DNA from: Bacteroidota bacterium
GTDB lineage: Bacteria; Bacteroidota; Rhodothermia; Rhodothermales; Bin80
Length of the DNA stretch: 46,340 nucleotides
NCBI GenBank assembly: GCA_026708685.1
Contig: JAPOUL010000002.1
Span: 1-46,340, forward strand
Direction of reading: 5' to 3'
This document shows positions 1 to 8,616 of this stretch, one piece after another. Numbering within the stretch: position 1 is the stretch's first letter; each line of letters starts with the position of its first letter. The notes below the pieces were generated by a model, which saw only the letters and a program-made list of their open reading frames with translations, ran no database searches and was not told the origin of the DNA. Made by a program: the position numbers and the translations under genes.

Positions 1-165
1 ACCCTTCAATTCTTCGCGCATCATTGCCATATCACCCTTCAATTCTTCGTGCATCTTTGCCATATCACCCTTCAATTCTTCGCGCATCTTTGCCATATCA
101 CCCTTCAATTCTTCGTGCATCTTTGCCATATCACCCTTCAATTCTTCGCGCATCTTTGCCATATC
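1..165. repeat. Five tandem copies of a 33-bp repeat
   Basis: Units begin at 1, 34, 67, 100 and 133, and a degenerate sixth starts at 166. Each is 33 bp and encodes 11 residues on the minus strand, so copy number can change without a frameshift. Units 2 and 4 carry cgtgcat where units 1, 3 and 5 carry cgcgcat. This suggests that a 66-bp pair was duplicated. Unit 1 also has a tca/tct difference. The array touches the window edge, so more copies may follow. Confidence 0.95.
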
Positions 166-315
166 ACCCTTCAATTCTTTCCGAAGATCTTCTGTAGCCT
201 TCTGAAAGTGATCAAAACGCTTGTTCACACTCGCAGCTACGCGTGAAATATGTATGAAGATGCCCAATCCGAGCCCAAACAGAGTAACGATAATAGCGAT
301 AAATTCAGGGTTCAT
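1..315 (-). CDS. Membrane-anchored coiled-coil protein with 11-residue repeats (3' end beyond the window)
   Basis: The reading frame opens with ATG at 315 and stays open to base 1, so the C-terminus lies outside the window. It starts MNPEFIAIIVTLFGLGLGIF, a single hydrophobic segment at about residues 4-22. A basic stretch follows (ISRVAASVNKRFDHF), then a charged helix. From about residue 47 the protein consists of repeated units of DMAKMREELKG, in which R alternates with H. The heptad-like spacing and lack of proline point to a long coiled coil behind one N-terminal anchor. I do not recognise a named family. The layout resembles small anchored coiled-coil proteins that form oligomers at the membrane. 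Function is unknown. The repeats are so alike at DNA level that copy number may vary or be misassembled. Confidence 0.75.
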   Translation of the reverse strand, partial: MNPEFIAIIVTLFGLGLGIFIHISRVAASVNKRFDHFQKATEDLRKELKGDMAKMREELKGDMAKMHEELKGDMAKMREELKGDMAKMHEELKGDMAMMREELKG

Positions 316-667
316 TCGTATAAGAATTTAAGTTGAAACAATAAGGTTAATGAAAAACAGGTTCAACCATTGAAATCAAAAGATGTTCCAACTCCTCGGT
401 GATCAGCATTGGTAAAAATACTCATCATAACACACCTGACAGCTCGTACCAAATGATGATATAGGCAGTCAAGATCAAACGACCAATCAGAAAGAGAAAA
501 TGATGGAATTCAAAGGTACACAAGAAGTCGACCAAATTGCGTAGAATTGTAGATTGGCACAGTAGAGTATGGTTGTTCATGTGAACAATCACTGCTGAAG
601 AATCAGCACACATTCTACCCTTATCAAGAACAATCAATCCCCTTTCCAATGTTTCAACCTTACATCA
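316..667. other. Non-coding stretch, no gene supported
   Basis: This lies between the start of the coiled-coil gene and the dehydrogenase remnant. It should hold the promoter of the leftward coiled-coil gene. The only open frame of note (425-649, minus) has no recognisable content or start signal, and I do not call it. No clear terminator or RNA was seen. Confidence 0.5.
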
Positions 668-880
668 TCAAAGAACAACACTCACACCAAGAGTAGGAAT
701 TTCGTAGCGGCCGTCTGAATCAGGTAATACGGGAGGATCGGCATCCCAGGCATAGGTTTCGGACATCAGATCAAGCTCACTTGCCATCGCCTCATCCCAT
801 GTAATGATCTTACCTGAGTACGATGCCATCCGACCTAAAATTGCACTCATGGTAGCAATCACGCCATTCTCTGTATTTCA
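668..880 (-). pseudogene. C-terminal remnant of a Gfo/Idh/MocA-family oxidoreductase
   Basis: The minus-strand frame reads ATMSAILGRMASYSGKIITW, then DEAMASELDLM and WDADPPVLPDSDGRYEIP. This matches from memory the last 60 or so residues of Gfo/Idh/MocA dehydrogenases of Bacteroidota and planctomycetes, which end in a WDADPP...DxxGRYxxxxPG pattern. The NAD-binding Rossmann domain and catalytic part, about 350 residues, are missing. In-frame stops lie just upstream, about 20 bases before the first matching residue. A good AGGAGG ribosome site followed by ATG at about 876 opens a different frame that ends quickly. The piece is a decayed relic of a sugar or inositol dehydrogenase-like gene, not a working enzyme. 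The family call is from recalled motifs, not a search. Confidence 0.65.
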
Positions 881-1105
881 TATTTATCTCCTCCTGCATT
901 AATATCCACAAAGAACTCATCATGATTTTGTAATAAGGATGAGGGCTAAACTTGCTGTTATGTTTGTTGTGTGAATCTCACTTAAGAAGTATAAATCGCA
1001 TAGAGAATAGATCCAAGTATCTCGTGAAAAGCCTAGGAAACGCGATCCATGCAATCAGACATGTGCCTCTGCACTGACTGATCATTCAGTTCCATCAGCC
1101 TATTC

Positions 1106-1531
1106 TCATGTACACACCGAATCGCAGTTGGACGATTGGGATGGTGCATCAATCCGGGTAATGCGGTATTTTCGCATGCGAATGGCACCGAGCGATCGCT
1201 CATCATCAAATGGAACCCAGAATAACCCTTCCACATCCCCAGTCTTTATTTCCAATGGCTTCATCGTTCCCTCTACATCCGCAGAAGTCATTCCTTCGGG
1301 GGATTCAAAGACGATCGTAAATCGATACTCAATAGGATAGTCATTCTGGTTTTGTAACATCATCACAACACCATCATTGATGGCATCCGCCTTTGGATAA
1401 AAAACATATAGGAAACGTACACCTTCATAAACTACGAGCTCTTTCCATGCATGATCCCCTGGGAACTCTTGGGCAACCGTGGTCTGAACCATCAAAATGG
1501 CTACCCATCCAATCATCAACATTCGTATCAT
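1106..1531 (-). CDS. Small secreted protein of unknown function
   Basis: This 141-residue protein opens with a signal peptide: MIRM, a hydrophobic core ([11 protein letters not shown]) and a likely cleavage after TTVAQ near residue 21. The rest has a beta-rich look, with phrases such as [17 protein letters not shown] and [10 protein letters not shown]. It suggests a compact Ig-like or beta-sandwich domain in the periplasm or at the cell surface. No family is recognised. Its ATG overlaps the last 4 bases of the transketolase gene, so the two are probably translationally coupled. It is the last gene of the VKOR-DsbA/tkt operon. Co-transcription with a disulfide-forming protein fits an exported product, but only one cysteine pair (near the C-terminus, NCDSVC) is available. 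Function is open. Confidence 0.65.
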   Translation of the reverse strand: MIRMLMIGWVAILMVQTTVAQEFPGDHAWKELVVYEGVRFLYVFYPKADAINDGVVMMLQNQNDYPIEYRFTIVFESPEGMTSADVEGTMKPLEIKTGDVEGLFWVPFDDERSLGAIRMRKYRITRIDAPSQSSNCDSVCT

Positions 1532-3516
1532 GATGTAGAATGGAGTGCGTCTCTGGCAACCTCGGCTACATGCTCCGTCGTAAAACCAAACTGCTCAAAG
1601 AGTACGTTTCCAGGAGCAGAAGCTCCAAATCGATCCATCGTAACCATATGAGTGGCATAACGATCCCAACCCAAAGAAACAGCCGCTTCAACGACCACGC
1701 GAACCGCAACAGACTTTGGCAGAACTTGCTCTTGGTAAGTCTGAGACTGCATAGCAAATAATTCCCAGGATGGCATACTCACGACTCGGGTTGGAATGCC
1801 CTCCGATTCCAGAATGGAAGCTGCTCCTACCGCATATTGTAACTCGCTACCCGTTCCAATCAATATAACCTGAGGCATAGATTCACTTTCTCGTGTAACA
1901 ATATAGGCTCCCATACCAACCTGATCCAATTGGCCAGTAAGTGCAGGAACGGACTGACGCGTCAAGATCAATGCTGTTGGTCCGTCTTGCCTCACAATGG
2001 CTTCTCTCCACGCATGACGGGTTTCATTGGCATCAGCAGGTCTCAAGAGGAGTAGATTGGGGATCGCCCTCATTGACATGATCTGTTCAATCCCCTGATG
2101 CGTAGGGCCATCCTCGCCAGTACCAATAGAATCATGCGTAAAAATGAAAATGACAGGAATCCCCATCAATGCACTCAAGCGTATGGACGGACGCATGTAG
2201 TCACTAAACACCAAGAACGTAGCACAGTATGGCCGTAATCCTCCATACAAAGATAGCCCATTACTGATCGCCGCCATCGCATGCTCACGAACACCATAAT
2301 ACACATAGCTCCCTGATGGATCTTCACTAGAAAATGCCTGTTGGTGTTTTCCTTTTGTTTTGTTGGAACCCGTAAGGTCAGCAGAACCCCCAATCAAACC
2401 TGGGACTTTTTCAAGAAGCACATTCAGAGCAAGCCCACTGGCCGCTCGCGTAGCCATTGGACGATCCATATCAATCTGGTTGAGTATCTCCGACCAATCC
2501 TCTGGCAGGGAACGCCGGCGAATGGCCTGTAATTCTTTGAATTTCTCAGGATATGATAATTCATACTTTGCCCTGAGAGAATACCACTCTTCTTCATGCT
2601 TTGCCCCAGACTCCGTGCTATCCATGAATGTGGATACTTGGGGAGGGATAAAAAAATCTGTGTCAGAGGTCCATCCCTGAGACTGCTTGGTCAAAGCAAC
2701 CTCATCAGATCCTAATGGGGCTCCATGAGATGCAGCGGTCCCTGCTTTATTGGGACTCCCATGCCCAATCGTGGTACGAACACAAATCAGCGATGGCTGA
2801 TCGGTGCAATTACGGGCCTCTTGAAGTGCATCTCTAATGGCTTGAAGATCGGTGCCATCAACATAAGGGATGACCTGCCACTCATAAGCCAAAAATCGAT
2901 TCTGAATATGCTCTGTTGAACAAAGATTCAGTGCACCATCAATCGTGATTTGATTGTCGTCCCATAAATAAATCAGCTTGCCCAAACCCAGATGGCCTGC
3001 CAACGAGGCTGCCTCATGGGAAATCCCCTCCATGAGATCACCATCCGAGATAATTCCGTACACATAGTGATCAATAATCGTGGCATCCTCCTGATTAAAT
3101 CGGGCTGCAAGATGGGACTCTGCAATAGCCATACCCACCCCATTACCAAAACCCTGCCCAAGAGGCCCCGTTGTGGTTTCGACCCCTGGAGTAGATCCGT
3201 ATTCAGGATGGCCTGGAGTTTTACTCCCCCACTGTCGAAATTTCTTGATCTCATCCAACGGAAGATCATAGCCCGTCAAATGCAAGAGAGCATAAAGAAG
3301 CATAGATCCATGCCCGGCGGAAAGCACAAAACGATCACGATTCAACCACTGAGGATCTTTAGGGTTATGACGCAGAAATTCTGTCCACAAAACATAGGCC
3401 ATCGGAGCAGCTCCCATTGGCATCCCTGGATGACCACTCCGTGCACATTCCACGGCATCCACTGCCAACATCCGTATGGTGTCAATGCAAAGGCGATCAA
3501 GATTCTTTTTTTTCAT
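1528..3516 (-). CDS. tkt: Transketolase
   Basis: This is a 662-residue thiamine-diphosphate enzyme, the normal length for bacterial transketolase. It moves two-carbon ketol units between sugar phosphates in the pentose phosphate pathway, and also supplies erythrose 4-phosphate for the aromatic pathway encoded elsewhere in the window. The N-terminal ThDP domain shows the family's [30 protein letters not shown] and [14 protein letters not shown], with the GDGxxxEG...N motif as [13 protein letters not shown] and [10 protein letters not shown]. The middle domain carries [20 protein letters not shown] and [18 protein letters not shown], and the C-terminal domain follows. The start MKKKNLDR is 3 bases after the upstream VKOR-DsbA stop, consistent with an operon. 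Nothing odd is seen. Related dehydrogenases and DXP synthase share the fold, but the motifs are those of transketolase. Confidence 0.97.
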   Translation of the reverse strand: MKKKNLDRLCIDTIRMLAVDAVECARSGHPGMPMGAAPMAYVLWTEFLRHNPKDPQWLNRDRFVLSAGHGSMLLYALLHLTGYDLPLDEIKKFRQWGSKTPGHPEYGSTPGVETTTGPLGQGFGNGVGMAIAESHLAARFNQEDATIIDHYVYGIISDGDLMEGISHEAASLAGHLGLGKLIYLWDDNQITIDGALNLCSTEHIQNRFLAYEWQVIPYVDGTDLQAIRDALQEARNCTDQPSLICVRTTIGHGSPNKAGTAASHGAPLGSDEVALTKQSQGWTSDTDFFIPPQVSTFMDSTESGAKHEEEWYSLRAKYELSYPEKFKELQAIRRRSLPEDWSEILNQIDMDRPMATRAASGLALNVLLEKVPGLIGGSADLTGSNKTKGKHQQAFSSEDPSGSYVYYGVREHAMAAISNGLSLYGGLRPYCATFLVFSDYMRPSIRLSALMGIPVIFIFTHDSIGTGEDGPTHQGIEQIMSMRAIPNLLLLRPADANETRHAWREAIVRQDGPTALILTRQSVPALTGQLDQVGMGAYIVTRESESMPQVILIGTGSELQYAVGAASILESEGIPTRVVSMPSWELFAMQSQTYQEQVLPKSVAVRVVVEAAVSLGWDRYATHMVTMDRFGASAPGNVLFEQFGFTTEHVAEVARDALHSTS

Positions 3517-3519
3517 TAA

Positions 3520-4743
3520 TTATATATTGCGTTTTGCCTGTTCAACGAAACTCTTCAGACATGTCAGACTCCGACTTGAACTACTGATTCGCTGACCATT
3601 GATAATAATGACCGGTACACCCGTAAATCCCATTCCTTCAAAAAACCTTCGGGTTTGTACGGTATAATTTGAATACTCACGCCCCTGTATGGCACGCCGA
3701 AAATCCCCCACATTCAAATTTAACTCCTCTGCAAATTGGGCTAACATGTCAAGCGATAATCCCGTTGTAGGAGACTGATATTCAAAGACCATGTCTAACA
3801 TCTCTAAAAAGACTCCATGATCGTTAGCATAATAGAGAGCGGCAATTTCGTCTAGGGAATACGTAGGACCACCGACAATGGGAACAGGCTTAATGACAAT
3901 ACGAACCGAATCAGGATACGCTTCGGCAAGTGCTTTAACGCTTGGATGTACTGCTTTGCAATGATTGCAGTTAGGATCCAAAAATTCCATCACCAGAATG
4001 GGGGCATCCTCTGGACCAATAAAGGGATCAAAATCCATCACGATCTGCTCCAGATTGTCGAATGGTGGAGAATCTTGAGCGTACATACATAGCGATGGAG
4101 TGGCATCTTCCTGCATAGCCGCTAGCGCAACAGCTTCCTCTTGATTGGCCGATACCACGGAGTAATCCAGCATCAGAACGCCAAGAAGAAGAGCAGCAAC
4201 TGCTCCATGGAAGATGTACTCTCGCCCAACCTCATCTTGATCTCGCTGAAATGAGGATCGCTTGAACAATCCAAAGAAGGTAAACCCAGCAATCAAGGTG
4301 ACAATGGTAAACGAGTACAGACATAATTGACACCATCCATCAATGGCAGTAGCCTGAAGAATGGTCAAAAAGAGGGAATACACCCATCCCAAACTCACGA
4401 TCGCTGCACGCACTTTGAGGAATACATTACGCAGTCCACTCAAATTATGAGTGATCAAAATGCAACTCAGACCAATCAGTGCATAGAACCCGAATCCCCA
4501 CCATGCACTCGGAATACCCAATGGAGCAGGATCATTAGCAATGACTCCGATACAGTTGGATCCAACCCCACAGAGGGGATCATCAGAACTACTGCCCCCC
4601 TCCCCATACCACAGTGCTATGTGGAGGGTCAATCCGATTCCTGTAAGTGCGAACACATAGAGAACGCGTTCAATCACTTTGCGATATGCCAGTAAAGCCA
4701 TCCGTTTGTTTCTTAATTCTCGTAAATTTATGAAATCTGCCAA
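3520..4743 (-). CDS. VKOR-DsbA fusion, disulfide-bond-forming membrane protein
   Basis: This 407-residue protein joins a vitamin K epoxide reductase-like domain to a thioredoxin/DsbA-like domain. The VKOR part has four or five membrane helices (about residues 24-45, 82-98, 112-134, 140-160) with the expected loop cysteines C58 and C64 and the active CQLC at 138-141. A further helix near 179-195 leads to the exported thioredoxin domain, whose active motif is CNHC at 259-262 after FLDPN, with the cis-proline region near FTGVPVIIINGQ. In such fusions the thioredoxin part oxidises substrate thiols in the periplasm, and VKOR re-oxidises it with quinone, replacing DsbB. It is the first gene of an operon with tkt and a small secreted protein. 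Its promoter shares the palindrome region with trpE. Confidence 0.92.
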   Translation of the reverse strand: MADFINLRELRNKRMALLAYRKVIERVLYVFALTGIGLTLHIALWYGEGGSSSDDPLCGVGSNCIGVIANDPAPLGIPSAWWGFGFYALIGLSCILITHNLSGLRNVFLKVRAAIVSLGWVYSLFLTILQATAIDGWCQLCLYSFTIVTLIAGFTFFGLFKRSSFQRDQDEVGREYIFHGAVAALLLGVLMLDYSVVSANQEEAVALAAMQEDATPSLCMYAQDSPPFDNLEQIVMDFDPFIGPEDAPILVMEFLDPNCNHCKAVHPSVKALAEAYPDSVRIVIKPVPIVGGPTYSLDEIAALYYANDHGVFLEMLDMVFEYQSPTTGLSLDMLAQFAEELNLNVGDFRRAIQGREYSNYTVQTRRFFEGMGFTGVPVIIINGQRISSSSRSLTCLKSFVEQAKRNI

Positions 4744-4781
4744 TGATTTTATCCTTCACGGTGGAACAAAAAACCCAATCG

Positions 4782-4806
4782 TTGAAAATCATGCAATGAT
4801 TTTCAA
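4782..4806. promoter_or_regulatory. Perfect 25-bp palindrome in the divergent VKOR-DsbA/trpE promoter region
   Basis: TTGAAAATCAT and ATGATTTTCAA are exact inverted repeats around GCA. The site lies 20 bases before the trpE start and 38 bases before the divergent VKOR-DsbA start, inside an 83-bp intergenic space. The short spacer and lack of a following T-run argue for a dimeric repressor site rather than a terminator. The binding protein is unknown. It could control either gene or both. Confidence 0.6.
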
Positions 4807-4826
4807 ACTCATGCGTATAATTAGCC

Positions 4827-6320
4827 ATGACACTTCAAGAATTTCATTCCATAGTTGAAGCACAACGTTCAGAAAATGGCGGGGGCTTTATTGTCCCCGT
4901 CCATCGCCGTTTAAGTGCTGATCTTTTAACTCCCGTCAGTGCATTTTTAGCACTCAGACAACACAGTCAAGGTGCATTCCTTCTGGAAAGTGTTGAGGGA
5001 GGTGAAAATATAGCACGTTATACGTTTCTGGGTTGTAATCCGTACCGTATTGTACGAGCGAATGGGCATGATGTCACCATTGAGGATACTCGGTCTGGGA
5101 AAATGTCCACAGATTCCGAATCTGATTTATTTGAAGTGCTTCAACGCTTCATGAATGAGTTTGTGGAGGTGGAACTTCCTGAACTGCCTCGCTTGCGTTG
5201 TGGAGCCGTTGGCTATGCAGGATACGATTGTGTCCGCTTGATTGAACACCTGCCGCATCCACCACCAGACGATCTCCACCTACCCGATGCAATCTGGGGA
5301 TTCTACGATACCCTAGCAGCCTTTGATCGAGTAAAACATCAAATTGTACTCATTGCTAACGCTTTCGTAACATCTGAATCTAACCTTGACCATGTATTCC
5401 ATCAGGCAGTTGAACGCCTTCATGATTTGGAACGCGATCTGCGTTCTCCATTTGAAAACCCCGAATCCGTACGCTTGGACTCCGAACATCTGACTTCAAA
5501 TGTGGAGCGAGAAGATTTTGAATCTATCGTCAAGGAGGCAAAAAAACTCATCTATGAGGGTGATATTTTTCAGGTCGTGCTTTCTCAACGATTCTCCCTT
5601 TCCTTTAAGGGAGACTCCTTCAATCTATATCGTGCCTTACGACAGATCAACCCCTCACCCTATCTATTCTACCTTGAACTGGACGAAGTGACTTTGATCG
5701 GCAGCTCCCCCGAAGTACTCGTGCATGTAGAAGGTCAGCGGGCGGAACTGCTTCCCATTGCGGGTACCCGACCACGAGGAAAAACCCTTAAAGAAGATGA
5801 GTCTCTGGCCGAAGATCTTCTTTCCGACTCTAAAGAACGTGCAGAGCATCTGATGCTCGTTGACCTTGGGCGCAATGATCTTGGACGCATCAGCAAATTA
5901 GGGAGTGTCTTGGTTGACCGCTATGCCTACATAGAACGGTATTCCCATGTGATGCATATTGTGAGTGCTGTTTCTGGAGAACTGCGAGAGGGCATCAATG
6001 CCATTGATGTCCTTCGAGCGTGTTTCCCGGCTGGAACGGTGAGCGGTGCCCCAAAAGTAAGGGCCATGGAAATCATTGACGAGCTAGAATCCACCCGCCG
6101 CGGTGTCTACGCGGGTGCAGTGGGATATATTGGGTTTTCGGGTAATATGGATATGTGTATCGCCATCCGTACGATGGTCGTGCAAAAAGATCAAATTTAT
6201 ATTCAGGCGGGTGCTGGCATCGTCGCAGATAGCGTTCCTGCCCTTGAATTTGAAGAAACAAAAAATAAAGCAAAAGCACTTCAACAGGCGTTACTCGCCG
6301 CTGCCGATGGTATCCTGTAA
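4827..6320 (+). CDS. trpE: Anthranilate synthase component I
   Basis: This is a 497-residue chorismate-utilising enzyme. With the TrpG glutaminase subunit it turns chorismate and glutamine into anthranilate, the first committed step to tryptophan. The N-terminal part holds the feedback-inhibition element LLES within GAFLLESVEGG. The C-terminal chorismate-binding domain shows DIFQVVLSQRF, SPSPYLFYLE-like NPSPYLFYLELDE, PIAGTRPRGKT, DLGRNDLGRIS, HVMHIVSAVSGEL and FPAGTVSGAPKVRAMEII, all diagnostic. ATG at 4827 gives the usual TrpE N-terminus, with SADLLTPVSAFLALR placed as in relatives. It opens the operon that continues with two unknown genes, trpS, trpG, trpD and trpC. A palindromic site lies just upstream. 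I saw no leader peptide or attenuator. A PabB or pyochelin-type role is unlikely given the neighbours. Confidence 0.97.
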   Translation: MTLQEFHSIVEAQRSENGGGFIVPVHRRLSADLLTPVSAFLALRQHSQGAFLLESVEGGENIARYTFLGCNPYRIVRANGHDVTIEDTRSGKMSTDSESDLFEVLQRFMNEFVEVELPELPRLRCGAVGYAGYDCVRLIEHLPHPPPDDLHLPDAIWGFYDTLAAFDRVKHQIVLIANAFVTSESNLDHVFHQAVERLHDLERDLRSPFENPESVRLDSEHLTSNVEREDFESIVKEAKKLIYEGDIFQVVLSQRFSLSFKGDSFNLYRALRQINPSPYLFYLELDEVTLIGSSPEVLVHVEGQRAELLPIAGTRPRGKTLKEDESLAEDLLSDSKERAEHLMLVDLGRNDLGRISKLGSVLVDRYAYIERYSHVMHIVSAVSGELREGINAIDVLRACFPAGTVSGAPKVRAMEIIDELESTRRGVYAGAVGYIGFSGNMDMCIAIRTMVVQKDQIYIQAGAGIVADSVPALEFEETKNKAKALQQALLAAADGIL

Positions 6321-6428
6321 AATGCTTAAATTTATAGAGAACACCTATCCTGTCAGTGGAGACATTTCTCTGCCTGATGATAGATGTAGCATACATCATC
6401 CGTGGACATCATTGTTTCCTTTTTCTTC

Positions 6429-7040
6429 ATGAAACCACCCCTCAGAATCAAGTCTAGTCAAATCCGCAAGAAGAATTCAAAACAGAATTCTTCCCATCTC
6501 CAACTGGTGAATCCCCCCAGAGGAAATTCTTTTCGTGAAATTGTTCCGAGTGGATTTCCAGGTGTCATTCCCAGTATCATTGGATTCTATGGAGGGTGCC
6601 AGTATTTCTTACATCATGTTCCTAATGCCTCAGAACGTGATCTTTCTGATCCAGAGTTCATCGAAAAACGTCTGAAAGAATCCCCGTCTGAAATAGCTAT
6701 TTTTAACAATGCGATTCATGATCTTTCAGATTGTTATGCTCAGATTGATGGAGTTAACTTATCCAGTGATGATCCATATATATCTGATCAATTTGAAAAA
6801 ATGTTCTATTACACAAAGTCTGACTTTAACATAGAGTATTTTCTGGATCAAGCATTCATTTCATTTTTAAATCACTACGCACACAATTTAGCTAAGGAGA
6901 TTGCTGATCTACAGACGGGAGATATCGTAAAGATAGATTTTACATCTATTGAAAATTGTATTCACTACGATGAAATTCCTGAGGGTCTCCTTAATTCTAT
7001 GTATATCATGGATGTTGCCACTAGGAATCTGAATCAATAG
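6429..7040 (+). CDS. Hypothetical protein inside the trp operon
   Basis: This open frame encodes 203 residues from ATG at 6429. An upstream ATG at 6402 would add MDIIVSFFF, which looks less likely. After a basic, disordered-looking start, the sequence contains EIVPSGFPGVIPSIIGFYGG, then an acidic mixed helical region with few basic residues. I do not recognise a family. It is noticeably more AT-rich than trpE before it and trpS after it. It sits 108 bases after trpE and 76 bases before the next gene, on the same strand, so it is probably transcribed with the operon. No membrane segments, signal peptide or metal motifs are evident. It could be an inserted accessory gene. Its product is likely expressed, but its role is unknown. 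Confidence 0.55.
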   Translation: MKPPLRIKSSQIRKKNSKQNSSHLQLVNPPRGNSFREIVPSGFPGVIPSIIGFYGGCQYFLHHVPNASERDLSDPEFIEKRLKESPSEIAIFNNAIHDLSDCYAQIDGVNLSSDDPYISDQFEKMFYYTKSDFNIEYFLDQAFISFLNHYAHNLAKEIADLQTGDIVKIDFTSIENCIHYDEIPEGLLNSMYIMDVATRNLNQ

Positions 7041-7116
7041 GCATCCAAATGATCGTTCAATCCTGTCGATTATTCCTTCACCTCATCTAAGAGCTTATTT
7101 AAACTGACTCTCAATC

Positions 7117-7593
7117 ATGACGATCAAGGACATTAAATCAGCCATCCTAAAAAAGGGATGGGCTGGAAAAACCCTCAGCCGTCAAGAAACGGCTCATCGG
7201 CTCAATCCACTGATTGAGGCACATGTGAAATTAAAGCACTCGTACAGCAGTCTGGTAGCTCACCTTGCCTCAGAAGAACCTCTTCAGGAATTGGAAGTCA
7301 TTCTCAAGACACAACGGCTTGATATTGGAAAACTGAAAGAGCTAGTGTTTAGCTGCGGTGAAACCGCCTTTAATGGTACATCTTTGGAACCCGAGTCCTT
7401 TTCATTGACAGTATCATCGCCCATCGCTGAATTACGAGGACTTGAGAATGAAGTTCGCGAATTACTTGATGCTGAACGACCGATTGAACATCAACTTCGC
7501 TCCGAAGCAGTATTGACACGCTTGCGTACCAATAGTGATGCCCGTTTATCCTTTCTCCGAAAATACGCTCGACTTGAATCTGCATTGGTGTAA
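7117..7593 (+). CDS. Hypothetical helical protein upstream of trpS
   Basis: This 158-residue, mostly helical, charged protein has no signal peptide or membrane span. It opens MTIKDIKSAILKKGWAGKTL. Its middle holds QELEVILKTQRLDIGKLKEL and its end AELRGLENEVRELLDAERP, which suggest paired helices. Codon use and composition match trpS better than the preceding AT-rich gene does. The stop is followed within 6 bases by the preferred trpS start, so the two are probably coupled. I recognise no family. The tight link to trpS suggests a lineage-specific gene kept in the tryptophan operon, but I infer no function. Confidence 0.65.
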   Translation: MTIKDIKSAILKKGWAGKTLSRQETAHRLNPLIEAHVKLKHSYSSLVAHLASEEPLQELEVILKTQRLDIGKLKELVFSCGETAFNGTSLEPESFSLTVSSPIAELRGLENEVRELLDAERPIEHQLRSEAVLTRLRTNSDARLSFLRKYARLESALV

Positions 7594-7599
7594 TTGTTG

Positions 7600-8616
7600 A
7601 TGTTGGAATATCCATTTACATCAGGTGAAACCGTCGTGGTCTCGGGAATTCAATCCTCTGGGGCATTGCACATCGGCAATTATTTCGGTGCTATCCGACA
7701 GCATATTTCGCTCCATCACCAACATCCCTCCTACTATTTTATTGTGAATTATCACGCCATGACCACCGTGCGTGATCCCAATGCCCTCAGAGCCCATACG
7801 ATTGATGCGGCGATTACCTATCTTGCCCTAGGGTTTGACCCTTCCAAAGGGAATTTATTTGTGCAAAGTGATGTTCCTCTGCTGAATGAGTTGACATGGA
7901 TTTTTTTCTGTCTCACTCCTGTCTCTCAGCTTGAAAAAGCCACATCGTACAAAGATAAAGTCACCCAAGGGCTATCTGCCAACTGTGGACTGTTCAATTA
8001 TCCGATCCTTCAGGCCTCCGATATTCTCATCTATGGAGGGACTATCGTTCCAGTGGGTGCTGATCAGAAGCAGCACATAGAAATTGCCAGAGATACCGCC
8101 CAGCGCTTTAATCGCACATGGTCACCCGATCAAGACTTATTTCCTCTGCCAGAGTCGTATATTATGAAACAGGTCGCCATCGTTCCTGGAATAGATGGAC
8201 GAAAGATGTCTAAAAGCTATAACAATACGATTGGCATTTTTGATGAGGGCAAAACACTCAAACGTCGAATCCAACGGATCGTCACCGACTCAACTCCCCT
8301 TGAAGATCCCAAAGATCCCGACACCGACAATGTGTTTGCACTGATTCGATTGTTTGCCTCGGATGAACAACAGTCCGAAATCAGAGAAGCCTATCTCCAA
8401 GGAGGTTACGGGTATGGACATGCAAAAAAGGTACTCATTGAACTAATGACAGAGTATTTTGCGGATGCACGCGATAAAAGAAGAGAGTTACTGAATGATC
8501 TTGATTATGTACAAGATGTTCTACAAGAAGGGGGCAACAATGCACGTGACCGTGCAGAAGCTTGTTTGGATAAAGTGCGCGAACTCACTGGACTCATGAC
8601 CACGTATTCGGTTTGA
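7600..8616 (+). CDS. trpS: Tryptophanyl-tRNA synthetase
   Basis: This class I aminoacyl-tRNA synthetase of 338 residues charges tRNA-Trp with tryptophan. The HIGH-type signature is HIGN in SGALHIGNYFGAI near residue 20, and the KMSKS loop (KMSKSYNN) is at about 202-206. Other family marks are NYHAMT, FVQSDVP, YPILQASDIL and VPVGADQKQHIEIARD. ATG at 7600 is preferred; two TTG codons at 7594 and 7597 could also start it but would leave no space after the previous stop. It overlaps trpG by 4 bases. A synthetase gene within the biosynthetic operon is unusual and ties charging of tRNA-Trp to tryptophan supply. The cognate tRNA-Trp gene is at the far right end of the window. Confidence 0.96.
   Translation: MLEYPFTSGETVVVSGIQSSGALHIGNYFGAIRQHISLHHQHPSYYFIVNYHAMTTVRDPNALRAHTIDAAITYLALGFDPSKGNLFVQSDVPLLNELTWIFFCLTPVSQLEKATSYKDKVTQGLSANCGLFNYPILQASDILIYGGTIVPVGADQKQHIEIARDTAQRFNRTWSPDQDLFPLPESYIMKQVAIVPGIDGRKMSKSYNNTIGIFDEGKTLKRRIQRIVTDSTPLEDPKDPDTDNVFALIRLFASDEQQSEIREAYLQGGYGYGHAKKVLIELMTEYFADARDKRRELLNDLDYVQDVLQEGGNNARDRAEACLDKVRELTGLMTTYSV

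Noticed and set aside
1-165. 33-bp repeats as a CRISPR array
   Set aside because: Units are directly adjacent with no spacers, and they encode an in-frame 11-residue protein repeat.
425-649. 74-codon open frame on the minus strand
   Set aside because: No recognisable domain, no ribosome site and a low-complexity amino-acid make-up; lies in an intergenic stretch.
4816-4821. TATAAT just before trpE as a -10 box
   Set aside because: Only 5 bases before the ATG, which would require a leaderless transcript, and no -35-like element at 17 bases. Left uncalled.
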